Part shown: one piece after another, positions 1 to 7,927 of the stretch
Layout of the letters: every line of letters begins with the position of its first letter
Position numbering within the stretch: position 1 is the stretch's first letter
NCBI RefSeq assembly: GCF_029338275.1
Contig: NZ_CP119789.1
Location: forward strand, 248,001 to 312,000
Reading direction: 5' to 3'
DNA from: Haloarcula ordinaria
GTDB taxonomy: Archaea; Halobacteriota; Halobacteria; Halobacteriales; Haloarculaceae
Length of the DNA: 64,000 bases
Notes under the pieces: model-generated
Told to the model about the DNA's origin: nothing
Databases searched by the model: none
Seen by the model: the letters and a program-made list of their open reading frames with translations, nothing else
Position numbers and translations under genes: made by a program

Positions 1-715
1 GCGCCAGGTCGCGCTTTCGGACATCGACCGCATCGTCGACCGCTTCGACGTCAACCAGCAGAGCGCCGGCGTCTCCGAGTACGTCGGCTTCCACGTCGGC
101 GAGGACGTCATCCTCGTCTCGGCCGCCGACCACGCCGAGTTCGAGACGGACTTCTATCGGGCGAGCCTCGACGGCGAGATCATCCTCGTCCAGCATCCCG
201 CGCTCAAGGGCGGCGTCGTCAAGAACGCCCCGTGGACGAAGGGCCGGCTCAAGATTACCGACGAGGCCGTGAAGCTCGCGATGGCCGACGGGCAGGGCGT
301 CGTCATCGACCGGGCCGACATCGGCTCGCTGGAAGTCGAGGACAAGCAGGTCGAGGGGGCCGAACGGACCGTCATCCAGGTCGAACACAGCGAGGACGAC
401 ATCAGCGTCGAGACCCATCTCGCCGGCGAGGAGTTCCACGCCACGGTCCTCCGGACGATGCTCGAGGACAGCGCCGAACAGAACCGGGCGGACATCGACC
501 TCTCGGCGACCGAACAGCGGGTCATCATGGCGCTGCACTCCGGTGTCTCGCCGTTCGACATCCCCACCTTCGTCGGCATCGACGTCGAGAAGACCGAGGC
601 GATATTCGACCGCCTCATCGAACTCGACGTCATCAGCGTCCTGCGCGAGCGGACGGAGGTCGACTTGACGACGAAGGGGCGGCGGGTCGCCGGCGAGCGG
701 ATGGGAGAGCAGTAG
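1..715 (+). CDS. cheF: Taxis protein CheF, C-terminal part (truncated by window edge)
   Basis: The reading frame is already open at base 2 and ends with TAG at 713-715, so about 237 C-terminal residues are present. The protein resembles archaeal CheF (DUF439), the adaptor that links the CheY/CheC/CheD chemotaxis proteins to the archaellum motor. What is visible: a beta-rich middle with a W-T-K-G-R motif near residue 77, and a C-terminal winged-helix-like segment that starts around S-A-T-E-Q-R and contains G-V-S-P-F-D-I-P, a stretch typical of the family. The call rests on recalled family resemblance. The rest of a che/arl cluster would be expected upstream, outside the window. An alternative is an unnamed DUF439 paralogue. 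Confidence 0.78.
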   Translation, partial: RQVALSDIDRIVDRFDVNQQSAGVSEYVGFHVGEDVILVSAADHAEFETDFYRASLDGEIILVQHPALKGGVVKNAPWTKGRLKITDEAVKLAMADGQGVVIDRADIGSLEVEDKQVEGAERTVIQVEHSEDDISVETHLAGEEFHATVLRTMLEDSAEQNRADIDLSATEQRVIMALHSGVSPFDIPTFVGIDVEKTEAIFDRLIELDVISVLRERTEVDLTTKGRRVAGERMGEQ

Positions 716-1029
716 CGAGGGGCGCGAACGAGCACAGCGAGTGAGCGGCCCTCGAAATAGCGCAGCGGGGAGCGACGCGACCCGCGAGCAGTAGGATGCT
801 TCGAAACGTCGAACGCCGGACAGCTCACCGACTGGAAGGAACTCGTTACCCGTCCGAATCGCCAACGAACGGGAACTACCGCGCTGAGACGGCCCGAACG
901 ACAGTGTCGGACGAACGTCCAGTTTCCGGGTGGGGAGACGGGTAGGGTCTTGGAGAGTCACCGAGACATGTCGGACAGAAATATCGGTAAGGCCGGCATA
1001 TTGAAACCCCTTCTCGAGTATGTTGGGGT
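716..1029. other. Intergenic region, 314 bases
   Basis: No gene is supported here. The only notable item is a TATA-like box near its right end that fits the glmU-like start. Frames running through the region look like continuation shadows of cheF. Confidence 0.6.
997..1006 (+). promoter_or_regulatory. TATA-like box for the glmU-glmS pair
   Basis: CATATTGAAA is centred about 28 bases upstream of the ATG at 1030. That spacing fits a haloarchaeal leaderless transcript, in which transcription starts at or next to the start codon. No Shine-Dalgarno sequence is evident before this ATG, which supports leaderless initiation. Inferred from position only. Confidence 0.4.
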
Positions 1030-2220
1030 ATGCAAATCGACACGGCAGTCGTCCTCGCAGCCGGCGAAGGGACTCGGTTGCGCCCACTGACGCGCAATCG
1101 GCCCAAACCGATGCTGCCGGCGGCCAACCGTCCAATTCTGGAGCACGTCTTCGACGCGCTCGTAGAAGCCGGTATCGAGCAACTGGTGGCCGTCGTCGGG
1201 TTCAAGCGCGACCGCGTCCAGGACCACTTCGGGTCGACGTACCGCGGCGTGCCGATAGCCTACGTCGTCCAGGACAAGCAGCTAGGGAGCGGGCACGCGC
1301 TCCTGCAGGCCCGACACGCCGTCGACGGGCCCGTACTGGTGCTGAACGGCGACCGACTCATCGACCCGGGGACCGTCGAGGCGGTCGCGAACTCCTACGC
1401 CGAGACGGGCGACACGAGCATCGCGGTCGTCGAGCGCCAGGACACCCACCGCTACGGCGCCGTCGAACTGCGGGGCGGTGACATCACAGAGTTCGTCGAG
1501 AAGCCACAGTCGGACGACTACCGGCTCATCAACGGCGGCGTCTACGCCTTCGCCGAGACCATCTTCGACGACATCGAGGACACGCCACGCGAGCACGGCG
1601 AACTGGGCCTGACCGACACCATCGAACGGCTCGTCGAGTACGACCGCGTCCGCGGCGTCGAGGTCGACGGGATGTGGGTCGACGCGACCTACCCCTGGGA
1701 CCTGCTGTCGGTCGCCCGCGAGGTACTGGCCCGCGGGCGGCTCGTCGAGACGCGCACGGAGGAGCGCATCTGGGTCGACGACTCCGCGACCGTCCACGAG
1801 CGGGCCGTCCTGCAGGGGCCAGTCGTCGTCGGGCCCGACTGCGAAATCGGTCCCTGTGCCGTCGTCGGGCCGAACACCGCGCTGGGGAGCAACGTCACCG
1901 TCGGTTCGAACGCCGTCGTCCAGCAGTCCGTCCTCGATGCCGACACGCGGGTGGACCCGGGGTCGACGCTCGTCGACACCGTCACCGGGCAGGACGTCGA
2001 CCTCGGCGCGAACACCGTCGTCCCCGGCGGTCCCGCGGACGTCCAGGTCGGGACCGACGTCTTCGAGGACCAGCGCCTCGGCGCGGTCATCGCCGACCGT
2101 GTCAGCGCGCGGGGCAACGTGAGCTTCGACCCCGGCGCACTCGTCGGTCCGAACGCGACGCTCCACGCGGGTGTGACCGTGAGCGGCAACGTCAGGGAGG
2201 ACGCGGAGGTGGTCCGCTGA
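1030..2220 (+). CDS. glmU: Bifunctional sugar-1-phosphate nucleotidyltransferase / acetyltransferase (archaeal GlmU type)
   Basis: The 396-residue protein has an N-terminal nucleotidyltransferase fold with the signature L-A-A-G-E-G-T-R-L-R-P-L-T (residues 9-21) and L-N-G-D (the metal-binding Asp region). From about residue 245 it has a left-handed beta-helix of hexapeptide repeats (V-V-V-G-P-D-C-E-I-G). This is the architecture of archaeal enzymes that acetylate glucosamine-1-phosphate and then form UDP-GlcNAc. Its stop overlaps the start of glmS by one base, so the two are co-transcribed and would run the pathway fructose-6-P to GlcN-6-P to UDP-GlcNAc. The substrate is inferred from this neighbour. 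A glucose- or dTDP-sugar enzyme cannot be excluded, because RmlA-type enzymes share the same signature. Confidence 0.8.
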   Translation: MQIDTAVVLAAGEGTRLRPLTRNRPKPMLPAANRPILEHVFDALVEAGIEQLVAVVGFKRDRVQDHFGSTYRGVPIAYVVQDKQLGSGHALLQARHAVDGPVLVLNGDRLIDPGTVEAVANSYAETGDTSIAVVERQDTHRYGAVELRGGDITEFVEKPQSDDYRLINGGVYAFAETIFDDIEDTPREHGELGLTDTIERLVEYDRVRGVEVDGMWVDATYPWDLLSVAREVLARGRLVETRTEERIWVDDSATVHERAVLQGPVVVGPDCEIGPCAVVGPNTALGSNVTVGSNAVVQQSVLDADTRVDPGSTLVDTVTGQDVDLGANTVVPGGPADVQVGTDVFEDQRLGAVIADRVSARGNVSFDPGALVGPNATLHAGVTVSGNVREDAEVVR

Positions 2221-4016
2221 TGTGTGGTATCATCGGCTGTGTCGGTCGCGAGGACGCGACGCTCGACACGCTTGTCCACGGCCTCTCGAAACTCGAGTAC
2301 CGGGGCTACGACTCCGCTGGCGTGGCGCTCACGAGCGCCGGTGCACCGGTGAAGGTCTGTCGGACCGCCGGCAAGATCGACGACCTCCGCGAGTCGCTGG
2401 AGGCCGTCACGCTGTCGGGGGCCGTCGGCGTCGGCCACACCCGCTGGAGCACCCACGGGCCGCCGACCGACGAGAACGCGCACCCGCATCAAGACTGCCA
2501 CGGCGACGTCGCAGTCGTCCACAACGGCATCATCGAGAACTACCAGTCGCTTCGCGACCGGCTCGTCTCGGCGGGCCACACGTTCACCTCCGACACCGAC
2601 ACCGAGGTCATCCCCCACCTGGTCGAGGACGCGCTCGAAGACGGCGCCGAACCGGAGGCGGCGGTTCGCGAAGCCATCGCACAACTCGAGGGGAGTTACG
2701 CCGTCGCCGTCGTCATCGCGGGCACGGAAGCGGTGTTCACCGCGCGGCACGACTCGCCGCTCGTCCTCGGGCTGGGCGACGACGCGACCTACCTTGGGAG
2801 CGACGTCCCCGCCTTCCGCGATTTCACCGACCAGGTCGTCTACCTCGCCGACGGCGAGTTCGCCCGTCTCGACGCCGACGGCTGGGCGGTCACCGACAGC
2901 GACGGCGCGCCTGTCGAGAAAGAGGTCAACACCATCGAGTGGGACGCCGAGGAGACCGGCAAGAGCGGCTACGACCACTTCATGCTCAAGGAGATCCACG
3001 AACAACCGCGCGCCCTCCGGCAGTGTCTGCGCGGCCGGGTCGACGAGCTGGCCGGCAGCGTCGACATCGGCGACCTCGGCGACCTCTCGCCGACCGGCAT
3101 CCAGTTCGTCGCCTGCGGGACCTCCTACCACGCCGCGCTCCACGGGGCGCAGCTGTTCCGGGAGAGCGGTATCCCGGCCCAGGCGTTCCTCGCAAGCGAG
3201 TACGCCACCACCCCGCCGCCCATCGGCGACGCGCTGGTCGTCGGCGTCACCCAGAGCGGTGAGACGGCCGACACCCTCTCGGCGCTCCGGGAGGCCCGCC
3301 GCCGCGGCGCGCGGACGATGGCGGTCACGAACGTCGTCGGCTCGACGGCCGCCCGCGAATGCGACCACGCGTTCTACATCCGCGCCGGCCCCGAGATCGG
3401 CGTCGCCGCGACCAAGACCTTCGCCTCGCAGCTGGCCGCGCTCAACCTGCTCGCGCTCGGGATGACCAGCTGCCCGGACGCTCGCGAGGTCATCGCGGCG
3501 CTGCGTGACCTCCCGGGCAACGTCCAGGAGATCCTCGACGAGTCGGCCGCCGCGGCGGTGGCCGAACTGTACGAGGACGCCGACGCGTACTTCTTCATCG
3601 GCCGGGGCTACCAGCACCCCGTCGCGCTCGAAGGGGCGCTGAAGATGAAGGAGATTACGTACAAACACGCGGAGGGCTTCGCTGCCGGGGAACTGAAACA
3701 CGGCCCGCTCGCGCTCGTGACTCAGCACACGCCGGTGTTCGCCATCGTCACCGGCGACGACGAGCGCGCCCGCAAGACCGTGGGGAACGTCAAGGAGGTC
3801 GAGGCCCGCGACGCGCCAGTCGTGGCCATCTCCGACGGCCAGAGCGACGTGGACCGCTACGCCGACCAGGTGCTGGAACTGCCCGAGACACATCCGCGGG
3901 CCGCCGCGGTGCTCGCGAACATCCACCTCCAGCTGGTGTCGTACCACGTCGCCGCGCGGCTGGGGCGCAACATCGACAAGCCGCGCAACCTCGCGAAGAG
4001 CGTGACCGTCGAGTAA
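2220..4016 (+). CDS. glmS: Glutamine-fructose-6-phosphate aminotransferase (isomerising)
   Basis: A full-length, 598-residue glucosamine-6-phosphate synthase. The mature N-terminus begins Met-Cys-Gly-Ile-Ile-Gly: after Met removal Cys becomes the catalytic N-terminal nucleophile of the glutaminase domain. H-T-R-W-S-T-H-G and the Y-R-G-Y-D-S-A motif are present. Two SIS sugar-isomerase domains follow (C-G-T-S-Y-H-A; S-Q-S-G-E-T-A-D-T), and the protein ends with K-S-V-T-V-E, as in the family. The ATG at 2220 overlaps the upstream TGA by one base and has a GGAGGT Shine-Dalgarno at 2205-2210. A longer open frame upstream of this ATG is only a shadow. It supplies amino sugar for surface glycans. 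Confidence 0.96.
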   Translation: MCGIIGCVGREDATLDTLVHGLSKLEYRGYDSAGVALTSAGAPVKVCRTAGKIDDLRESLEAVTLSGAVGVGHTRWSTHGPPTDENAHPHQDCHGDVAVVHNGIIENYQSLRDRLVSAGHTFTSDTDTEVIPHLVEDALEDGAEPEAAVREAIAQLEGSYAVAVVIAGTEAVFTARHDSPLVLGLGDDATYLGSDVPAFRDFTDQVVYLADGEFARLDADGWAVTDSDGAPVEKEVNTIEWDAEETGKSGYDHFMLKEIHEQPRALRQCLRGRVDELAGSVDIGDLGDLSPTGIQFVACGTSYHAALHGAQLFRESGIPAQAFLASEYATTPPPIGDALVVGVTQSGETADTLSALREARRRGARTMAVTNVVGSTAARECDHAFYIRAGPEIGVAATKTFASQLAALNLLALGMTSCPDAREVIAALRDLPGNVQEILDESAAAAVAELYEDADAYFFIGRGYQHPVALEGALKMKEITYKHAEGFAAGELKHGPLALVTQHTPVFAIVTGDDERARKTVGNVKEVEARDAPVVAISDGQSDVDRYADQVLELPETHPRAAAVLANIHLQLVSYHVAARLGRNIDKPRNLAKSVTVE

Positions 4017-4056
4017 TAGTCGCAAGTCGCGCTCCGCTTCGGAACCACCGAAAGAA

Positions 4057-4593
4057 TCACGCGTCGACGTCGTAGGCCAGTTCGACCAGCCCGTTCTCGT
4101 ACGTCGTCGTCTCAGCGTGCTGAAGGTCGGTCCGCTCACCGTCCTCGAAGAGTCGAATCCCCTCGCCCAGGAGCACCGGAGCCAGCGTCAGCCGGAGACG
4201 GTCGACCTGCTCGAGCGCGAAGAACGCCCGGGCGAGTTGCGCGCCGCCGACCAGCCAGACGTGGTCGTACTGGCGCTTGAGGTCCGTGACGAGTGCGTCG
4301 AGGTCACCGTCGACCAGTTCGACGGCCGCCGTCGCGAGCGGGAGGTCGCGGCTGGTGACCACGTACGTCGGCCGGTCGTCGTAGGGCCAGTCACCGAAGC
4401 CCAGGATCTGCTCGTAGGTCGTCGACCCCATCACGAGACAGTCGACCGTCTCGTAGAACGCCTCGTAGCTCCGGGTCACGTCGCTCTCGGCGTCGGTCTG
4501 GAACGCGTCGAGCCACTCGACGCCACCGTCCGGTGTCGCGACGTACCCGTCGACGCTGGTCGCGATGTAGAGAGTGGATCGGCCATCAGTCAT
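4057..4593 (-). CDS. Dihydrofolate reductase family protein (RibD C-terminal domain)
   Basis: 178 residues. It begins with a beta-strand and S-V-D-G-Y-V-A, the typical N-terminal motif of the RibD-C/DHFR-like family. It continues with M-G-S-T-T-Y-E-Q and V-V-T-S-R, and has a Gly-Gly dinucleotide-binding turn (W-L-V-G-G-A-Q-L). Proteins of this group are NADPH-dependent reductases of largely unknown substrate, not the housekeeping DHFR. The ATG at 4593 was chosen because family homology starts there; a longer open frame to 4752 would overlap the divergent gene at 4746. It stands alone between glmS (convergent) and the CapA-like gene (divergent). Confidence 0.8.
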   Translation of the reverse strand: MTDGRSTLYIATSVDGYVATPDGGVEWLDAFQTDAESDVTRSYEAFYETVDCLVMGSTTYEQILGFGDWPYDDRPTYVVTSRDLPLATAAVELVDGDLDALVTDLKRQYDHVWLVGGAQLARAFFALEQVDRLRLTLAPVLLGEGIRLFEDGERTDLQHAETTTYENGLVELAYDVDA

Positions 4594-4745
4594 GGGTGGC
4601 CCTTCGCGACCAGCCCAGATACCGCGTTCGCTCGACACCCCGGGAGCCGACCCGGACTCGGTGAGCCGCCGATGACTGGAGAAGACTCGGCGACCGACGG
4701 ATAGCCTGCGTATGGTTTTGTCAGTGGAGCACGAAGTCTGCAGGT

Positions 4746-5741
4746 ATGCCACACCGACTCGGTTTGACGGGGGACGTCATGCTCGGCCGCCTCGTCGACG
4801 AGTACCAGCAGCGCCGGCCCGCGAGCGCGGTGTGGGGCGACCTCGAAGACCGGCTGCGTGACCTCGACGGCCTGTTCGTCAACCTCGAGTGCTGTCTCTC
4901 GGCGCGGGGCCGACAGTGGCGACGCACCGAGCGGGCGTTTCACTTCCGCGCGGAGCCCGAATGGGCGGTCCCGGCGCTCGAGACGGTCGGTGTCGACGCC
5001 TGCGCGCTGGCGAACAATCACGTCTTCGACTACGAGGAAGAAGCGCTCCTCGATACGCTCACGCACCTCGGCACGGCGGGTATCGCACACGCCGGGGCTG
5101 GCGAGAGCCGCGAGGCGGCGTTCGAACCGGCCCTCGTGACGGTCGGCGACCTCGACGTGGCGTTCGTGTCGCTGACCGACAACAGCCCGGAGTACGCCGC
5201 CGGCGACGACTCGCCGGGGACGGCGTACGTCGAGATAGACGTCGACGACGCAGAGACACGGGCCGCCGTCGAAGACACGCTCGCCCGCGCGAGGGCCCAC
5301 GACCCGGACCTCGTGATCGTCTCCCTGCACTGGGGGCCGAACATGGTCGAAGAGCCACCGGAGGCCCACCAGCGGTTCGCTCGCTGGCTCGTATCGGAGG
5401 GCGTCGACGTCGTCCACGGTCACAGCGCCCACGTCTTCCAGGGCGTCGAGGTGTACGAAGGCCGGCCGATACTGTACGACACGGGCGATTTCATCGACGA
5501 CTACGCCGTCGACCCACGCCTGTGGAACGATCGGAGTTTCCTGTTCGAACTGTCCGTGAGCGAGGACGGCGGCCCCGTCGAGCTCCGGCTACTGCCGACA
5601 GAAATCGACGACTTCGCCGTCCACCGGGCGAGCGACGGGGCTGCCCAGTGGAGTCGAGCGCGAATCCAGGACCGCTCGGACCCGTTCGGGACGACCTTCG
5701 AGCGCGAAGGGGACGCGCTCGTGTACAGGTTCGACCGATGA
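4746..5741 (+). CDS. CapA-family (PGA_cap) metallophosphoesterase-like protein, cytoplasmic form
   Basis: 331 residues that cover only the CapA/PGA_cap calcineurin-like domain. Visible motifs are G-D-V-M-L-G-R near the N-terminus, N-L-E-C, A-N-N-H-V-F-D and S-L-H-W-G-P-N, and later G-H-S-A-H-V-F-Q-G-V-E with Y-D-T-G-D-F-I-D-D, which gives the usual metal ligands. Unlike the lipoprotein CapA at 52850-54967, it has no signal peptide or lipobox, so a cytoplasmic role is likely. No CapB or CapC partner is adjacent; rtcA follows 64 bases downstream. The specific substrate is unknown. Confidence 0.82.
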   Translation: MPHRLGLTGDVMLGRLVDEYQQRRPASAVWGDLEDRLRDLDGLFVNLECCLSARGRQWRRTERAFHFRAEPEWAVPALETVGVDACALANNHVFDYEEEALLDTLTHLGTAGIAHAGAGESREAAFEPALVTVGDLDVAFVSLTDNSPEYAAGDDSPGTAYVEIDVDDAETRAAVEDTLARARAHDPDLVIVSLHWGPNMVEEPPEAHQRFARWLVSEGVDVVHGHSAHVFQGVEVYEGRPILYDTGDFIDDYAVDPRLWNDRSFLFELSVSEDGGPVELRLLPTEIDDFAVHRASDGAAQWSRARIQDRSDPFGTTFEREGDALVYRFDR

Positions 5742-5805
5742 ACGCACGGCGGGCGGTCCGGCTCACATCCTGCAGGCACGACCGACGCAGAGCGACACGA
5801 ATCAG

Positions 5806-6849
5806 ATGATTACCATAGACGGAACCGACGGCGGCGGGCAACTCCTCCGGACAGCGTTGAGCCTCTCTGTCGTCACGGACACGCCGTTTCGAATGGAGTC
5901 GATTCGGGGTGCCCGACCGAACCCGGGTCTCGGGCCACAGCATCTCACGGCCGTCGACGTCACCGCCGAGCTGTGCGAGGCCGAGGTCACGGGGGCAGAG
6001 CCCGGTTCGGAGACGCTGACGTTCCGACCGGGGCGCGACCGTCGGTCGGGGCTGGCGGCCGACATCGGTACGGCGGGGAGCGTGACGCTGCTGTTCGACA
6101 CTATCCTGCCGATTGCGACCACCGCCGAGACGCCCGTCCTGCTGCTGGCGTCGGGCGGGACCGACGTGAAGTGGGCCCCGACGATAGCCTATCACCAACG
6201 GGTCAAACTGCCCCTGTTGTCGACCTGGGGGCTCGACGCCGACATCGACCTGTTGGAGACGGGCTTCTTCCCGGCCGGTGGGGGGCAGGCCGTGTTGCGG
6301 ACGAAGCCCGCAACGCTCGCACCTATCGAACTCGACCGGCGGGGCGACCTCGAACGGGTCGACATCTACTCGAAGGCCGCCGAGACACTCGAAGCCAGAG
6401 AGGTAGCGGATCGACAGGCACAGCACGCCCTGGACGAACTCGAAGCCCTGGGTTTCTCTGCCGAGGTTCGACAGGTTTCGTACCCGGAGACACTCTCGAC
6501 GGGGTCCTCGTTACTGCTCCGGGGCGTCTACGAGCGGTCGCTGACGGGCGTCGACGCGCTCGGCGAACGGGGGCGGACGTCAGAAGCGGTCGCCGCAGGC
6601 GCCGTCGAGCGGTTCCTGACGGTTCACGAGCGTGGCGCGCCGGTCGACCCGTTCATGGCCGATCAGGTGCTGGTGTTCCTCGCGCTGGCCGGCGGCCGCG
6701 TCCGAATTCCGCGAGTGACCGACCACGTCCGGACGAACCTGGACCTGCTGACCGCGTTCGGGAGCGATATCGAACTCGCCGAAGAACCGGACGGGTGTGC
6801 TTCCTTGACCGCGTCGCCCATCCAGCAATCGAGTGAGTCGGGGCGATAG
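5806..6849 (+). CDS. rtcA: RNA 3'-terminal phosphate cyclase
   Basis: 347 residues, the usual length for RtcA, which converts an RNA 3'-phosphate to a 2',3'-cyclic phosphate using ATP and a covalent histidine-AMP intermediate. The N-terminus D-G-T-D-G-G-G-Q-L-L-R-T, the R-G-A-R-P-N-P-G-L-G-P-Q-H motif and a C-terminal V-D-P-F-M-A-D-Q segment are all family hallmarks. The ATG at 5806 is the first in frame and starts right at the conserved N-terminal strand. It is convergent with the CBS gene. No RtcB or tRNA-splicing gene is adjacent. Confidence 0.95.
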   Translation: MITIDGTDGGGQLLRTALSLSVVTDTPFRMESIRGARPNPGLGPQHLTAVDVTAELCEAEVTGAEPGSETLTFRPGRDRRSGLAADIGTAGSVTLLFDTILPIATTAETPVLLLASGGTDVKWAPTIAYHQRVKLPLLSTWGLDADIDLLETGFFPAGGGQAVLRTKPATLAPIELDRRGDLERVDIYSKAAETLEAREVADRQAQHALDELEALGFSAEVRQVSYPETLSTGSSLLLRGVYERSLTGVDALGERGRTSEAVAAGAVERFLTVHERGAPVDPFMADQVLVFLALAGGRVRIPRVTDHVRTNLDLLTAFGSDIELAEEPDGCASLTASPIQQSSESGR

Positions 6850-6873
6850 CTCGAAGACTATCACGAGTGTGTC

Positions 6874-7263
6874 TCAGGCACTGAGCGACCGCGAGAGGTG
6901 CGCAGTGAGGTCCATGGTCGTGATGATGCCGACGACTTCGCCGTCGTCGACCACCGGGACGTGGTGGATGCCGTGGTCGAGCATCTTCGCGGCCACTTCA
7001 CTGACCGGCCGGCTCCGGGTCGTCGTGACCACGTCTTCGTGCATGAACTCACCGACGGTCGCGTCCGACGACACTCCCTCGTCCCGGACCATCCGGACGA
7101 AGTCCGTCGCGGTGAGGATACCCGCCAACTGGTCCCCATCGTCGACGACGACCGCGCCGACGTCCTGTGCGATGAGTGTACCCGCCGCCTCGATAACAGG
7201 CGTGTCTACGGCGACGGTTTCCAGCGGTCGTGACATGAGCTGGTCGACATACATCTCGTGCAT
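6874..7263 (-). CDS. Two-CBS-domain protein
   Basis: 129 residues made of two CBS motifs in tandem (D-Q-L-M-S-R-P-L-E-T-V ... G-I-L-T-A-T-D-F; E-F-M-H-E-D-V-V-T-T ... V-V-G-I-I-T-T-M-D-L). Such stand-alone pairs bind adenosine nucleotides such as AMP, ATP or SAM and act as regulatory modules. The ATG at 7263 was preferred to a start 17 codons upstream because a TATA-like box lies about 26 bases before it and homology starts there. A second stand-alone CBS pair is encoded at 58161-58532. The partner protein is unknown. Confidence 0.87.
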   Translation of the reverse strand: MHEMYVDQLMSRPLETVAVDTPVIEAAGTLIAQDVGAVVVDDGDQLAGILTATDFVRMVRDEGVSSDATVGEFMHEDVVTTTRSRPVSEVAAKMLDHGIHHVPVVDDGEVVGIITTMDLTAHLSRSLSA

Positions 7264-7283
7264 ACTATTACTATCAACCGATT

Positions 7284-7293
7284 GAATATTAAG
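7284..7293 (-). promoter_or_regulatory. TATA-like box for the CBS gene
   Basis: On the minus strand this reads CTTAATATTC, centred about 26 bases upstream of the ATG at 7263. This is the spacing of a leaderless haloarchaeal promoter, and it decides the start in favour of the internal ATG. Confidence 0.5.
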
Positions 7294-7413
7294 CTGTTCG
7301 CGCCCCTGTCGCACCGAGCCGGTTGAGTAGTCATGGAACCCGAGAACCGACGGACGGCAGTGTCGGGACGTTCGCCGATAGAACCTTCATGTCAAAAGAA
7401 CAAACATACTGCT

Positions 7414-7418
7414 GGAGG
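7414..7418 (+). promoter_or_regulatory. Shine-Dalgarno GGAGG before the Hsp20 GTG start
   Basis: GGAGG lies 8 bases before the GTG at 7427. It supports that GTG as the original start of the now broken small heat-shock gene. Confidence 0.5.
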
Positions 7419-7426
7419 CAACGAAC

Positions 7427-7706
7427 GTGAGCGCACGCAGTAACCCCTTCGAGGAGGTCGAACGCCTGTTCGAGCGCATGAGCCGGCAGTTCGACGAAGC
7501 ATCTCAGTCATGGGGGACGAACGGTGCCCCTCACAGTCTATCGGTCCGAGGCCAGATCGATGGCGATCGACCTGGTCGAGCGCGACGAGGAGTTCGTCGC
7601 GACGGTCGACCTGCCCGGCTTCGAACACGACGAGGTCAGTATCAACGTCACAGACCACACGCTCCGCATCGAGGCCGAACCCGCGCGGACCATCAAAATC
7701 GAGTAG
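7427..7706 (+). pseudogene. Hsp20/alpha-crystallin family protein, broken by frameshift and internal deletion
   Basis: Two reading frames each carry half of a haloarchaeal small heat-shock protein. The first runs from GTG 7427 (N-P-F-E-E-V-E-R-L-F-E-R-M). The second includes M-A-I-D-L-V-E-R-D-E-E-F at about 7560 and T-V-D-L-P-G-F, and ends at TAG 7704-7706. The frame changes somewhere between about 7505 and 7560. In addition the alpha-crystallin domain is cut short: R-I-E-A-E is joined directly to a family-typical C-terminal end (T-I-K-I-E), leaving out roughly 50 residues of the usual domain. Both lesions together make a functional chaperone unlikely. The N-terminal 30 residues could still be translated. 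Confidence 0.75.
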
Positions 7707-7723
7707 TCGGATAGCGAGCCCCG

Positions 7724-7729
7724 TTTTTT
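7724..7729 (+). terminator. Oligo-T terminator after the Hsp20 remnant
   Basis: Six T residues follow a GC-rich stretch 18 bases after the pseudogene stop, between convergent genes. Archaeal termination typically occurs at short T-runs, so this is a plausible terminator for the plus strand. No stem is required or obvious. Confidence 0.45.
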
Positions 7730-7917
7730 CAGCGTCCGTCGAGGTCACCGCCGATTATAACGCCGCCGTGTTCGAGGAGCCCCTGAGCATGGTCCCAGCA
7801 GCAGTACCAGATTCTGTGGCCTCGAGCGATAGCCACGTCGGCGCGCTCGCGGCACTCGTAGCACGGCTGGGTCCGAGCGGCGTGGACGAGTCTCATCTGA
7901 GCGCTGGCCTCCCGCAC
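7729..7917 (-). CDS. Small CxxC...CCxxH zinc-ribbon-like protein
   Basis: 62 residues (or about 55 if Met-8 is used). The central segment has C-Y-E-C, then 16 residues later C-C-W-D-H, a spacing typical of a small treble-clef or zinc-ribbon knuckle. The rest is short and basic to neutral. Not recognised beyond that. It lies 10 bases after the stop of the hydrolase gene on the same strand, so it could be its operon partner. Small zinc-finger proteins of 50-70 residues are abundant in haloarchaea, several of them regulatory; no function is claimed here. Confidence 0.55.
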   Translation of the reverse strand: MREASAQMRLVHAARTQPCYECRERADVAIARGHRIWYCCWDHAQGLLEHGGVIIGGDLDGR

Positions 7918-7927
7918 ACTGGTCGAC

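Noticed and set aside
1689..4139. Very long minus-strand open frame (over 800 codons) across glmU and glmS
   Set aside because: It is antisense to two well-supported genes; its product is Arg/Val/Asp-rich without family motifs, as expected from GC-rich antisense DNA.
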